From Maricaulis sp036231565 (GTDB lineage: Bacteria; Pseudomonadota; Alphaproteobacteria; Caulobacterales; Maricaulaceae), in contig JAZAHA010000037.1 in assembly GCA_036231565.1 (NCBI GenBank), forward strand, positions 1 to 64,000: a stretch of DNA of 64,000 nt, written 5' to 3'. The number at the start of each line of letters is the position of its first letter. Position 1 is the first letter of the stretch. The position numbers were made by a program, and so were the translations under genes. Below the pieces are notes generated by a model. It searched no databases. It was not told the origin of the DNA and saw nothing but the letters and a program-made list of their open reading frames with translations. This document shows positions 35,394 through 43,187 of this stretch, piece after piece.

Positions 35394-35615
35394 TTTGAGA
35401 GCGGAAGCAGCAGCGCCGGGCCAGCGGCGCACCCGGGGAGGATAGGCCGCCCCGGCTGTGGCGAACAGCCTCGCTCTCAAACCGGAGGTGGTGATATGTG
35501 GATTTTTCCGCTTTTCGTCACCCTGGACATGAAAAAGACCCGGACCACCTGGCTAGTGCGTTTCCGGGTCTTGATCATGCTCTAGGAAACAGGGGCGAGC
35601 CTACGGGCTCGTCCC
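35394..35615 (+). ncRNA. candidate structured RNA, multi-hairpin
   Basis: The gene-poor gap of 429 bases folds well on the plus strand. A long-range 10-bp stem TTTGAGAGCG/CGCTCTCAAA (35394-35403 with 35472-35481) closes a multiloop holding three hairpins: GCGCCG/CGGCGC (35413-18/35425-30), CCGGGG/CCCCGG (35433-38/35450-55) and GGCTGT/ACAGCC (35454-59/35465-70, sharing two bases with the previous one, so alternative). Downstream, 35535-35544 pairs with 35563-35572, mutually exclusive with GTTTCC/GGAAAC (35560-65/35585-90). A last 10-bp stem is closed by a C(TACG)G tetraloop (35592-35601/35606-35615). No family I recall fits; it is predicted from pairing only. Confidence 0.45.
35496..35585 (+). 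CDS. 29-codon frame downstream of the RNA stem
   Basis: ATG at 35496 follows GGAGGTGG by 4-5 bases, immediately after the closing stem of the RNA candidate. It encodes MWIFPLFVTLDMKKTRTTWL and nine more residues (VRFRVLIML), then TAG. Part of the frame forms the 35535-35572 hairpin. It could be a leader peptide whose translation alters folding, a small toxin-like peptide, or chance. Strong ribosome site favours translation; the sequence itself is uninformative. Confidence 0.35.
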   Translation: MWIFPLFVTLDMKKTRTTWLVRFRVLIML

Positions 35616-35663
35616 TACTCCGGTAATATAGTCAGCCCACCCCAAAAATGCCAGAGCATCCGC

Positions 35664-36785
35664 CTAATCGCCCGATAACCGGTCGAACCGGTTGATCACC
35701 GTATAGTTCGAGCCTTCCGAGACGGCGTAGACGATGTCTGCCCAGCCATCGGCATTGAGATCGCCGACGCTGAGATTATAGCTGTCGACCGGATCGGCCC
35801 CGATCTCGACCGTCTCGAACCCGTCCGGCCGGTTGAGATAGACCCGGTTGGCGACTTCCGAATTGGCGATGGCGATATCAATGCGTCCGTCATGGTCGAA
35901 ATCGGCAGTGTCGAGGCCGAACACCACATCGCTGTCCGAGCCGAAACGCCGGACCGTGCCGAAACCGCCCATGCCGTCATTCTCGAAGATCACGCTTTGC
36001 GCTTCCATGCCGCCGGCCAGAATGTCGGCATGCCCGTCGCCATTGATGTCCGCGACGGCGACCGCGCGGATCTCCATCTCCAGCGCCGCCCCCAGCATAT
36101 CCGGCGCAGCAAACCCCCCGCCGGGCTGACCGCGATAGACCGGCACGCCCTCGCCGCCGCGGTTCGAGAAGACGAGATCTGCGTGGCCGTCGCCATCGAG
36201 ATCGGCGATTGCGACCTGGATGGTCTGGTATTCGCCGGGCAGTTCGACCGGATCGGCAAAACCGCCAGTGCCGTCATTGAGGAAGTAGCGATTGGCCTCG
36301 CCGCGCTGGACCAGGACGAGATCGCTGTCGCCATCGCCATCCAGATCGGCCGCGGCGATGCTGCGTGCCTGGGCGACGGGACCGATCTCGCGCGCCGCGT
36401 CGAAATGGCCCTTACCGTCGTTGAAGAGCAGGAGGACCGGCAGGAGATCGCGCGCGATCGCCGCGTCCAGATCGCCATCCCCGTCCAGATCGGCCAGCGC
36501 CGCTTCATAACCGGTCGTACGGTCCGGCCCGGCATCGCGGGCCGAGCGGAAAAAGCCCATGCCGTTATTGAGAAAGACCTCGTCCTGCTGGATCCAGTGA
36601 CGGCCATTCACGGCAAACCCGTCCAGATCGCCATCCCCGTCCAGATCGCCCAGATTGACCGAGGCCGTCAGGGCCGTTTCGGCACCGAAATAGTTGTAGG
36701 GGTGCAGCCAGAAAGCCGCGTCCTGGGCGTGGGCCTGAGAACCCAGCATTGCCGCCAGGCCTGCCGCCATCAGGGTTCGTTTCAT
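35664..36785 (-). CDS. exported FG-GAP/VCBS beta-propeller protein
   Basis: A 373-residue protein with a signal peptide (MKRTLMAAGLAAMLGSQAHA). The mature part has seven FG-GAP type repeats, each with a calcium-loop motif: GDLDGDGDLDG, ADLDGDGDLDA, ADLDGDGDSDL, ADLDGDGHADL, ADINGDGHADI, ADFDHDGRIDI and GDLNADGWADI. Seven repeats predict one complete seven-bladed propeller like integrin alpha heads. It starts at the ATG 10 codons inside the longest frame, with GGAGGAC before it. Likely periplasmic or surface-exposed; ligand unknown. It is alone on its strand, with the sdh terminator 83 bases from its start. Confidence 0.88.
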   Translation of the reverse strand: MKRTLMAAGLAAMLGSQAHAQDAAFWLHPYNYFGAETALTASVNLGDLDGDGDLDGFAVNGRHWIQQDEVFLNNGMGFFRSARDAGPDRTTGYEAALADLDGDGDLDAAIARDLLPVLLLFNDGKGHFDAAREIGPVAQARSIAAADLDGDGDSDLVLVQRGEANRYFLNDGTGGFADPVELPGEYQTIQVAIADLDGDGHADLVFSNRGGEGVPVYRGQPGGGFAAPDMLGAALEMEIRAVAVADINGDGHADILAGGMEAQSVIFENDGMGGFGTVRRFGSDSDVVFGLDTADFDHDGRIDIAIANSEVANRVYLNRPDGFETVEIGADPVDSYNLSVGDLNADGWADIVYAVSEGSNYTVINRFDRLSGD

Positions 36786-36867
36786 GAATACAGTCCTCCC
36801 TCGTATTCGCGGCACGCTAGAGACGCAAAACGGCCGCGGCCAGTTACAGTTCGGACGGAATACAAAA

Positions 36868-36894
36868 AACCCCGCCGGCAGGACCGGCGGGGTT
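36868..36894 (-). terminator. intrinsic terminator of the sdh operon
   Basis: AACCCCGCCGG (36868-36878) pairs with CCGGCGGGGTT (36884-36894) around a 5-base loop. On the minus strand it is followed by TTTT from the A run at 36864-36867. It lies 26 bases past the sdhB stop. Confidence 0.9.
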
Positions 36895-36920
36895 GATTGT
36901 TCGCGGCGATGCGAAGGCGG

Positions 36921-37700
36921 TCAGCCTTCGCGTTCGGCCATCATCTTCTTGATTTCGCCGATCGCCTTGGCCGGGTTGAGACCCTTCGGGCAGACCTGGG
37001 CGCAGTTCATGATGGTGTGGCAACGATAGAGCTTGAACGGGTCGTTGAGATCGTCCAGCCGTTCGCCCTTGGCCTCGTCGCGGCTGTCGGCCAGCCAGCG
37101 ATAGGCCTGCAGCAGGGCGGCCGGGCCGTAATACTTGTCGCCATTCCACCAGTAGGACGGGCAGGCCGTGGAGCACGAGGCGCACATGATGCACTCATAG
37201 AGCCCGTCCAGCTGTTCGCGGTCTTCCGGGCTCTGCTTCCATTCCTTTTCCGGCGCCGGCGTATCGGTCTTCAGATACGGCTTGATGGCCGCGTGCTGGG
37301 CGTAGAAATCCGTGAGATCAGGCACCAGATCGCGCACCACCGGCTGGTGGGGCAGCGGCGAGATGGTGATCGTGCCGTTATACTCGTCGATGCCCGAGGT
37401 GCAGGCGATGGTGTTGCGCCCGCCGATATTCATCGAGCAGGAGCCGCACACGCCCTCGCGGCAGGACCGGCGGAAGGCCAGCGTCGAGTCGACATTGTTC
37501 TTGATCCAGATCAGCGCATCGAGAACCATCGGCCCGCAATCATCCATGTCCACCTTGTAGGTGTCCCAGGTCGGATTGCCGCCCGCTTCCGGGTCATAGC
37601 GGTAGATGCGGAAGGTGCGCGTATTCCTGGCGCCATCCGGTGCCGCGTGGGTCTTGCCCTTCTTGGGCTGGGAACCGCGGGGAAGTGTCAGCTGAACCAT
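36921..37700 (-). CDS. sdhB: succinate dehydrogenase iron-sulfur subunit
   Basis: A 259-residue iron-sulfur subunit of respiratory complex II. The [2Fe-2S] cluster is in the SCREGVCGSCSMNIGG stretch plus a later cysteine, and the two other clusters ([4Fe-4S], [3Fe-4S]) are in CIMCASCSTACPSYWW and CHTIMNCAQVCPKGLNP. It is the last gene of sdhCDAB, 12 bases after sdhA, and ends at a strong terminator. Confidence 0.98.
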   Translation of the reverse strand: MVQLTLPRGSQPKKGKTHAAPDGARNTRTFRIYRYDPEAGGNPTWDTYKVDMDDCGPMVLDALIWIKNNVDSTLAFRRSCREGVCGSCSMNIGGRNTIACTSGIDEYNGTITISPLPHQPVVRDLVPDLTDFYAQHAAIKPYLKTDTPAPEKEWKQSPEDREQLDGLYECIMCASCSTACPSYWWNGDKYYGPAALLQAYRWLADSRDEAKGERLDDLNDPFKLYRCHTIMNCAQVCPKGLNPAKAIGEIKKMMAEREG

Positions 37701-37712
37701 TTGAATATCCCC

Positions 37713-39500
37713 TTAGTAGACGCGCGCTTTGGGCTCGATATAGGCGATGTCGTTGGACATCGTGTAGGTGTGCACCGGGCGGTAATCGATCTTCACATTG
37801 CCCTTGTCGTCGCACCAGGCGAGCGTGTGCTTCATCCAGGTCTCGTCATTGCGGTCCGGGAAGTCCTCGCGGGCATGGGCGCCGCGGCTTTCCTCGCGAT
37901 TGGCCGCGCCGTTCACCGTCACCGCGGCCTGGCTGACCAGATTGTCCAGCTCCAGGGTTTCCATCAGATCCGTGTTCCAGATCATGGTGCGGTCGGTGAC
38001 CGAGATGTCCGGCAGGCCGGTATAGACCTGCTTGATCGCCTCGACGCCCTCATTGAGGACCTCGCCGGTGCGGAAGACGGCGCAGTTGTTCTGCATCGCC
38101 CGCTGCATCTCGAGGCGCAGCTTGGCGGTCGGCGTGCCGCCCCTGGCATTGCGGTACTTGTCCAGCCGGTCCAGCGAGATCTGGCCGTCCTTGGCCGTCA
38201 GCTCCTTCTGGGTCGCGCCGGCCTTCACCGTCTCGCCGACGCGCAGGCCGGCAGCGCGGCCGAACACCACAAGGTCGATCAGCGAGTTGGAACCCAGGCG
38301 GTTGGCGCCGTGCACCGACACGCAGGCCGCTTCGCCCACGGCCATCAGGCCCGGCACGACCGCATCGGGATCGTCGCCCACCTTGGTGAGGACCTCGCCG
38401 TGATAATTCGTCGGGATGCCACCCATATTGTAGTGCACGGTCGGCAGGACCGGGATCGGCTCCTTGGTCACGTCGACACCGGCGAAGATGCGTGCGCTTT
38501 CGGAAATGCCCGGCAGGCGCTCGTGCAGGATGTCCGGATCGAGGTGGTCCAGGTGCAGGTGGATGTGATCCTTGCCGGCACCGACACCGCGGCCCTCGCG
38601 GATTTCCATCGTCATCGAGCGCGAGACGACATCGCGCGAGGCCAGGTCCTTGGCGGACGGTGCATAGCGCTCCATGAAGCGCTCGCCTTCCGAATTGGTC
38701 AGATAGCCGCCTTCGCCGCGGGCGCCCTCGGTGATCAGGCAGCCGGCGCCATAGATGCCGGTCGGGTGGAATTGCACGAATTCCATGTCCTGCAGCGGCA
38801 GGCCGGCACGCAGCACCATGGCATTGCCGTCGCCCGTGCAAGTGTGTGCGGACGTGGCCGAGAAATAGGCGCGGCCATAGCCGCCGGTCGCCAGGATCAC
38901 GGTCTGGGCGCGGAAACGGTGCAGCGTGCCATCGTCCAGCTTCCAGGCGGTGATGCCGCGGCAGGCGCCGTCATCGTCCATGATCAGGTCGAGCGCGAAA
39001 TACTCGATGAAGAACTCGGTCTCGTTACGCACGGACTGGCCGTAGAGCGTGTGCAGGATGGCGTGACCGGTCCGGTCGGCGGCGGCGCAGGTGCGCTGCA
39101 CCGGGCCCTCGCCGTAATTGCGGGTCATGCCGCCGAAGGCACGCTGGTAGATCTTGCCGTCCTCGGTGCGCGAGAAAGGCACGCCCCAGTGTTCCAGCTC
39201 GTACACGGCTTCCGGTGCGTTGCGGCACAGATATTCGATCGAGTCCTGGTCGCCCAGCCAGTCCGACCCTTTGACGGTGTCGTACATGTGCCAGCGCCAG
39301 TCATCCTCGCCCATATTGCCCAGCGAGGCGGAGATGCCGCCCTGCGCCGCGACCGTGTGCGAGCGGGTCGGGAAGACCTTGGTGATGCAGGCGGTCTTCA
39401 GACCGGCCTGCGACGCGCCCAGGGCAGCCCGGAGGCCCGAGCCGCCGGCGCCGACGACCACGACGTCATAGGTGTGATCGATCCAGTTGTATTCGGCCAT
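37713..39500 (-). CDS. sdhA: succinate dehydrogenase flavoprotein subunit
   Basis: A 595-residue FAD subunit that oxidises succinate to fumarate. It has the dinucleotide motif VVVGAGGSGLRAALGAS, the FAD-binding histidine in RSHTVAAQGG, the active-site region HPTGIYGAGCLITEGARGEGG and the C-terminal DRNDETWMKHTLAW and YRPVHTYTM stretches. It sits between sdhD (15-base gap) and sdhB. Confidence 0.98.
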   Translation of the reverse strand: MAEYNWIDHTYDVVVVGAGGSGLRAALGASQAGLKTACITKVFPTRSHTVAAQGGISASLGNMGEDDWRWHMYDTVKGSDWLGDQDSIEYLCRNAPEAVYELEHWGVPFSRTEDGKIYQRAFGGMTRNYGEGPVQRTCAAADRTGHAILHTLYGQSVRNETEFFIEYFALDLIMDDDGACRGITAWKLDDGTLHRFRAQTVILATGGYGRAYFSATSAHTCTGDGNAMVLRAGLPLQDMEFVQFHPTGIYGAGCLITEGARGEGGYLTNSEGERFMERYAPSAKDLASRDVVSRSMTMEIREGRGVGAGKDHIHLHLDHLDPDILHERLPGISESARIFAGVDVTKEPIPVLPTVHYNMGGIPTNYHGEVLTKVGDDPDAVVPGLMAVGEAACVSVHGANRLGSNSLIDLVVFGRAAGLRVGETVKAGATQKELTAKDGQISLDRLDKYRNARGGTPTAKLRLEMQRAMQNNCAVFRTGEVLNEGVEAIKQVYTGLPDISVTDRTMIWNTDLMETLELDNLVSQAAVTVNGAANREESRGAHAREDFPDRNDETWMKHTLAWCDDKGNVKIDYRPVHTYTMSNDIAYIEPKARVY

Positions 39501-39515
39501 CGTGTTTCGTGTCCG

Positions 39516-39893
39516 TTACAGAGCGAGCTTGAGAAGGGCGAAGGCCGTGATCAGCCACAGCCCGGCCGCGATGAAAGTGTTGCCCAGCACCAGCAGCGTC
39601 TTGGTGAAGGGTTTGTGGATATAGTCCTCGATCACTTCCAGCATGCCGGTGCGCATGTGGGCGAGACCGGCCGTCAGCGTCAGCAGGGTGACAATGGCGC
39701 CCGCCGGCGAAGCCAGGAAGGCGCGCGTGGCCAGCGGCTCCGGCGCGCCGGACATGGCCAGCATCCACACGAAGACGGGGGCGAGGAAGAACAGCGCGAT
39801 CGCGGTGATACGGTGCGAGATCCAGTGGCTGGCACCGTGCCCGGACGCGCCGAGACCGCGGACCTTCGAGGCGGGCGTACGATAATCGCTCAT
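39516..39893 (-). CDS. sdhD: succinate dehydrogenase membrane anchor subunit D
   Basis: A 125-residue membrane anchor with three helices: GASHWISHRITAIALFFLAPV (haem-side histidines), SPAGAIVTLLTLTAGLAHMRTGMLE, and LLVLGNTFIAAGLWLITAFALL. The ATG is 75 codons inside the longest frame and follows the sdhC stop by 2 bases. The histidine in GLAHMRTGM is the expected haem b ligand region. It is part of sdhCDAB. Confidence 0.95.
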   Translation of the reverse strand: MSDYRTPASKVRGLGASGHGASHWISHRITAIALFFLAPVFVWMLAMSGAPEPLATRAFLASPAGAIVTLLTLTAGLAHMRTGMLEVIEDYIHKPFTKTLLVLGNTFIAAGLWLITAFALLKLAL

Positions 39894-39895
39894 GC

Positions 39896-40288
39896 TCACG
39901 CTCCCAGGTTCAGCCAGAGAAGGGCTGTCGGAATGACGGCCGCGACAATGATGATGTAGGAGCGCAGGTTGGAACCGGCCGGGTCGTAGCCCTTGCCGAA
40001 ATCCCAGACCAGGTGGCGCAGCCCGTTCAGCCAGTGATAGCTGATGCAATAGGTCAGGATGATCAGGCCGAAGCGCGTCACCCAGGCCATCCAGCCCTCG
40101 AACAGGAAGGCCACCCACCCCTCGGCTCCGAAAGCCAGCAGGATGATCCAGACGGAAATGGCGACGGCGCCGATATAATTGGCGATCCCGGTTGCGCGGT
40201 GGAGAATGGACGACGCCATCGTCGCGTGCCAGCGCCAGACCTGCAGGTGCGGCGACATGGGACGCGGATCAGACCAGTCGGAAGCCAT
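39896..40288 (-). CDS. sdhC: succinate dehydrogenase cytochrome b556 subunit C
   Basis: A 130-residue subunit opening sdhCDAB. It has the family start RPMSPHLQVWRWHATMASSI, where S-P-H-L-Q-V is the usual quinone-side motif, SILHRATGIANYIGAVAI, and the haem ligand region YHWLNGLRHLVWDFGKGY, followed by a last helix (YIIIVAAVIPTALLW). Three helices. A 14-bp inverted repeat lies in the 206-base gap upstream, before the amidohydrolase gene. Confidence 0.96.
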   Translation of the reverse strand: MASDWSDPRPMSPHLQVWRWHATMASSILHRATGIANYIGAVAISVWIILLAFGAEGWVAFLFEGWMAWVTRFGLIILTYCISYHWLNGLRHLVWDFGKGYDPAGSNLRSYIIIVAAVIPTALLWLNLGA

Positions 40289-40435
40289 GAGGCAGCCTTT
40301 CGATAACTATCCGGATAAGCCGCGTCCGACGCCCCCGTCGAAGCGGTATGTCAGTAATTGTGCAGCACAATAGGCCGCAAAGTGTCAGGGTCAACGCGTG
40401 CAGCGCTTACCGCTGACAACATCCAGACATTCCGG

Positions 40436-40482
40436 CGGGTTGTTCGGAATCGTTCTCACCGGAGCCCCTTCCGAACAACCCG
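40436..40482. promoter_or_regulatory. 14-bp perfect inverted repeat upstream of sdhC
   Basis: CGGGTTGTTCGGAA (40436-40449) and TTCCGAACAACCCG (40469-40482) are perfectly complementary around a 19-base spacer. It lies between the amidohydrolase stop (40495) and the sdhC start (40288), both on the minus strand. No T run follows on either strand, so it could be a 3'-end stabilising hairpin of the amidohydrolase message or a regulatory element of sdh. Confidence 0.5.
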
Positions 40483-40494
40483 TACGGTGTCCGC

Positions 40495-41892
40495 CTATTC
40501 CATCCGCAGATGTGCCGGCAGGCGCTCTTCATGGACCTGCCCGTCCTCGACATAGACCGTGCCGGCCTTCATCACGAAATCCACGTCCTGCAACAGGCTG
40601 GGATAGGTCAGGAGGTCGCCGTCGACGGCGATGATGTCGGCCATCATGCCCGGCGCAATCGTGCCCACCTGGTCCTGCACCCCCATGAAGACGGCCGCCC
40701 AATAGGTCGAGGAGCGGATCGCATCCATCACCGGCACGTCCAGCTCGCGCGTCCAGACATCGAACTCGTTCCAGGTCGACTGGCAGTGGAATTTCATCGG
40801 AATACCGCTGTCCGTGCCCAGCAGCATCACCACGCCGGCCTCGCGCAATTGTTCGAACTTGCGGCGCAGGGTCGGTGCGCGCAGCGGCGTCAGCTGGGTA
40901 TATTCCAGACGCTCGGGATGCTGGATCGAGGCCTCGATGTCGGCAATCGTGTCGTCGCGCAGGCCGCGATGCCAGCAATCGCTGTCGAGAAACTCGTCAT
41001 TTTCCCGGGTGCGGGTGTAGTTCCACAACCCCTCGATCGTCGGCGTCCAGAACAAGGGCCCGCCGGAGACCCGGCCCCGCGCCGTCCGGTCGCGCAGCGC
41101 CGCCATCACTTCCGGCGGATATTCCGGTGCCGTGGTCAGGCCGGTATGCTCGAAATTGTCGATGCCGATCTCCAGGCCGCGCAGGATTTCCGCCGGTCTG
41201 TGGGAATGGCCGACCACGCGCAGGCCGCGGGCATGCGCCTCCTCGACGACCGCGCGCGCCTCGTCGGGCTCCAGCAAGTCCTGGTCGACAAACTTGATCA
41301 CATCAACGCCGGCATCGGCGAGATCGCGCACGTGCTGACGCGCGTCGCGCACGGAATCGACGCCCCACCGGAAAGCCTCCGTGCCCGGATAGGGCTGGTG
41401 CTGGATGAAGGGGCCGGACACGTAGAGTGTCGGCCCGGGCAGCTCGCCGGCATTGATCCGGTCACGCACCGAGATCGACGGCTCAAGCGGCGCCCCCAGA
41501 TCGCGCGCCGAGGTGATGCCGGCCAGCAGGAGCTGCACCGCCGAGGCCGGCATGATCTCGTCTTCCAGCCGGTCGATATAGACCCGGTCCCAGTGTTCAT
41601 AATCGGAATGGCCGGTCAGCATGAGGTGGGCGTGCATCTCCCACAGGCCCGGCATGACGGTCATCCCTTCGGTCGAGATCACCTCATAGCCATCGGGAAT
41701 GGCCGTATTGTCCTGATTGCCGACCGCGATGATGCGGTCATCCTCGACGAGGATCACGCTGTCATGGACCACCGGCCCGCCATAGCCGTCGATCAGCGTC
41801 CCGCCCACCAGCGCCTGGCGCCCGTCGGCCTGCGCCGCCGCAGCCATTCCCAGCGCCATCACCGGCGCAACAACAAGTCCCGATAGTTTCAT
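40495..41892 (-). CDS. exported amidohydrolase (Xaa-Pro dipeptidase-like / imidazolonepropionase-like)
   Basis: A 465-residue metal-dependent amidohydrolase with a signal peptide (MKLSGLVVAPVMALGMAAAAQA). Motifs: GLWEMHAHLMLTGH (H-x-H metal pair), DVIKFVDQDL (bridging lysine), GLRVVGHSHRP and IDNFEHTGLT (metal histidines), and LLGTDSGIP (catalytic aspartate). The start at 41892 has GAGGGAGAC and sets the signal peptide. The family hydrolyses amide bonds, often peptide or hydantoin; substrate unknown. It is divergent from the SDR gene (116-base gap). Confidence 0.87.
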   Translation of the reverse strand: MKLSGLVVAPVMALGMAAAAQADGRQALVGGTLIDGYGGPVVHDSVILVEDDRIIAVGNQDNTAIPDGYEVISTEGMTVMPGLWEMHAHLMLTGHSDYEHWDRVYIDRLEDEIMPASAVQLLLAGITSARDLGAPLEPSISVRDRINAGELPGPTLYVSGPFIQHQPYPGTEAFRWGVDSVRDARQHVRDLADAGVDVIKFVDQDLLEPDEARAVVEEAHARGLRVVGHSHRPAEILRGLEIGIDNFEHTGLTTAPEYPPEVMAALRDRTARGRVSGGPLFWTPTIEGLWNYTRTRENDEFLDSDCWHRGLRDDTIADIEASIQHPERLEYTQLTPLRAPTLRRKFEQLREAGVVMLLGTDSGIPMKFHCQSTWNEFDVWTRELDVPVMDAIRSSTYWAAVFMGVQDQVGTIAPGMMADIIAVDGDLLTYPSLLQDVDFVMKAGTVYVEDGQVHEERLPAHLRME

Positions 41893-42007
41893 GCCCGTCT
41901 CCCTCACGATCCGGCGACTCTCTAACACGCTCCCGCAGAAGGCAAATCGAAGATGGATTTCCCGTGTCTGCGGCCTAGATTGGGGCGGGGAAACGAGGAG
42001 ACATCCC

Positions 42008-42877
42008 ATGCCGACACCGCAACGCACCGCCGTCGTCACCGGCGCATCGACCGGGATCGGTCATGCCTGCACAGCCCGGCTGGCGGCCGAGGGCTGGCGG
42101 GTCTTTGCCGGCGTGCGCAAGACTGCCGATGCCGAACGGCTGGTCGCCGAACTCGGCGGGACCGTCATCCCGCTGATCATGGATGTCACCGACACCGCCA
42201 CGGTACAGGCCGCTGCAAAGACCGTCCGCACAGCGCTTGCCGGGCGCACGCTGGACGGTCTGGTCAACAATGCCGGCATCGCGGTGGCCGGTCCGATGCT
42301 CAACGTGCCGCTGGAGGATTTCCAGCAGCAGATGGACGTCAATGTCACCGGCATTGTCCGTGTCACCCAGGCCTTCGGCCCCCTGCTCGGCGTGGATGAA
42401 AGCCTGGAGGGCGGTCCCGGCCGCATCGTCATGATGTCCTCGGTCGCCGGCGAGATGGCCGCGCCCTTCCTCGGCCCCTACTCGGCCTCCAAGCACGCCG
42501 TCGAGGGCCTGTCCAAGGCGCTGCGCCGCGAACTGATGCTGTACGGAATCCAGGTCGTGGTGCTCGGGCCGGGCGCGGTGGCGACACCGATCTGGGCCAA
42601 GGCCGAGGAGATCGACGCCGAGCCCTATCGCGAGACCCGCTTCTATGACGCCCTGCTGCGGATCCGCGGCTGGATGGCCAAGAACGGGCCGGAGGGTTTC
42701 CCGCCGGAAAAGATCGCCGACCGTGTCTTCCGGTCGCTGACCGAGGACAAGCCGCGCCTGCGCTATGCCATCGTGCCCCAGCGCCTGACCAACTGGTCCC
42801 TGCCCAAACTCCTGCCCGGCCGCCTGGTCGACAATATGGTCGCCAAACGCGTCGGCCTGCAGCGCAAATACCGCTGA
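42008..42877 (+). CDS. short-chain dehydrogenase/reductase
   Basis: A 289-residue SDR. The cofactor loop is TGASTGIGHA (residues 11-20), then LVNNAGIAVAGPM, the catalytic Ser in MMSSVAGEMAA and YSASKHAVEGL (Tyr-x-x-x-Lys). The N-terminal VFAGVRKTADAERL (basic residue after the second strand) hints at NADP(H) preference. Substrate unknown. A strong CGAGGAG precedes the ATG. It is divergent from the amidohydrolase gene and followed by a 310-base repeat-containing gap. Confidence 0.9.
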   Translation: MPTPQRTAVVTGASTGIGHACTARLAAEGWRVFAGVRKTADAERLVAELGGTVIPLIMDVTDTATVQAAAKTVRTALAGRTLDGLVNNAGIAVAGPMLNVPLEDFQQQMDVNVTGIVRVTQAFGPLLGVDESLEGGPGRIVMMSSVAGEMAAPFLGPYSASKHAVEGLSKALRRELMLYGIQVVVLGPGAVATPIWAKAEEIDAEPYRETRFYDALLRIRGWMAKNGPEGFPPEKIADRVFRSLTEDKPRLRYAIVPQRLTNWSLPKLLPGRLVDNMVAKRVGLQRKYR

Positions 42878-42894
42878 GCCGCCGGTCCTCGCCC

Positions 42895-43075
42895 TTGATG
42901 GGCGCTGAGGCGCCCAAGAACAGTCCGGGGGACTGTTCGACGCGACGAAGGACCACGCCGCAGGCGTGGTGGAGTGGGTGACCTTCAAGGACTTAGAAGC
43001 GCCGGGCGCTTTCACCCCTTCCGTCCGTCTGCGCCGGACACCTTCCCCGTCAAGGGGAAGGACGGTGTGGCCGCA
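42895..43075. repeat. cluster of intergenic hairpin repeats
   Basis: The 310-base gap between the SDR and the DUF885 gene has no gene but at least four hairpins: GGGCGC/GCGCCC (42900-05/42910-15), AACAGTCC/GGACTGTT (42919-26/42930-37), CCACGCC/GGCGTGG (42953-59/42963-69) and CCTTCCCC/GGGGAAGG (43041-48/43054-61). The last is the same family as 119-139 and 52.12 kb. The rest up to 43187 is the leader of the lipoprotein gene. Confidence 0.6.
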
Positions 43076-43187
43076 TACGCCTGGAGGCGTGCCATCTCTT
43101 CACAGCTTTGCTTGCCCCGCGGAAAGGCGCGCGCCATTCTGCGCGCGGTGTCCGCACCCGGCCGGGCACCGACAGGGGAGAGATTTC

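Noticed and set aside
35404..35412. GGAAGCAGC string reminiscent of signal recognition particle RNA
   Set aside because: Only this short motif matches; the conserved GGUCAGG partner strand and rod-like fold of 4.5S RNA are missing.
35496..35585. 29-codon frame as a firm protein-coding gene
   Set aside because: Kept only as a low-confidence frame; it overlaps a stable RNA hairpin and has no conserved features.
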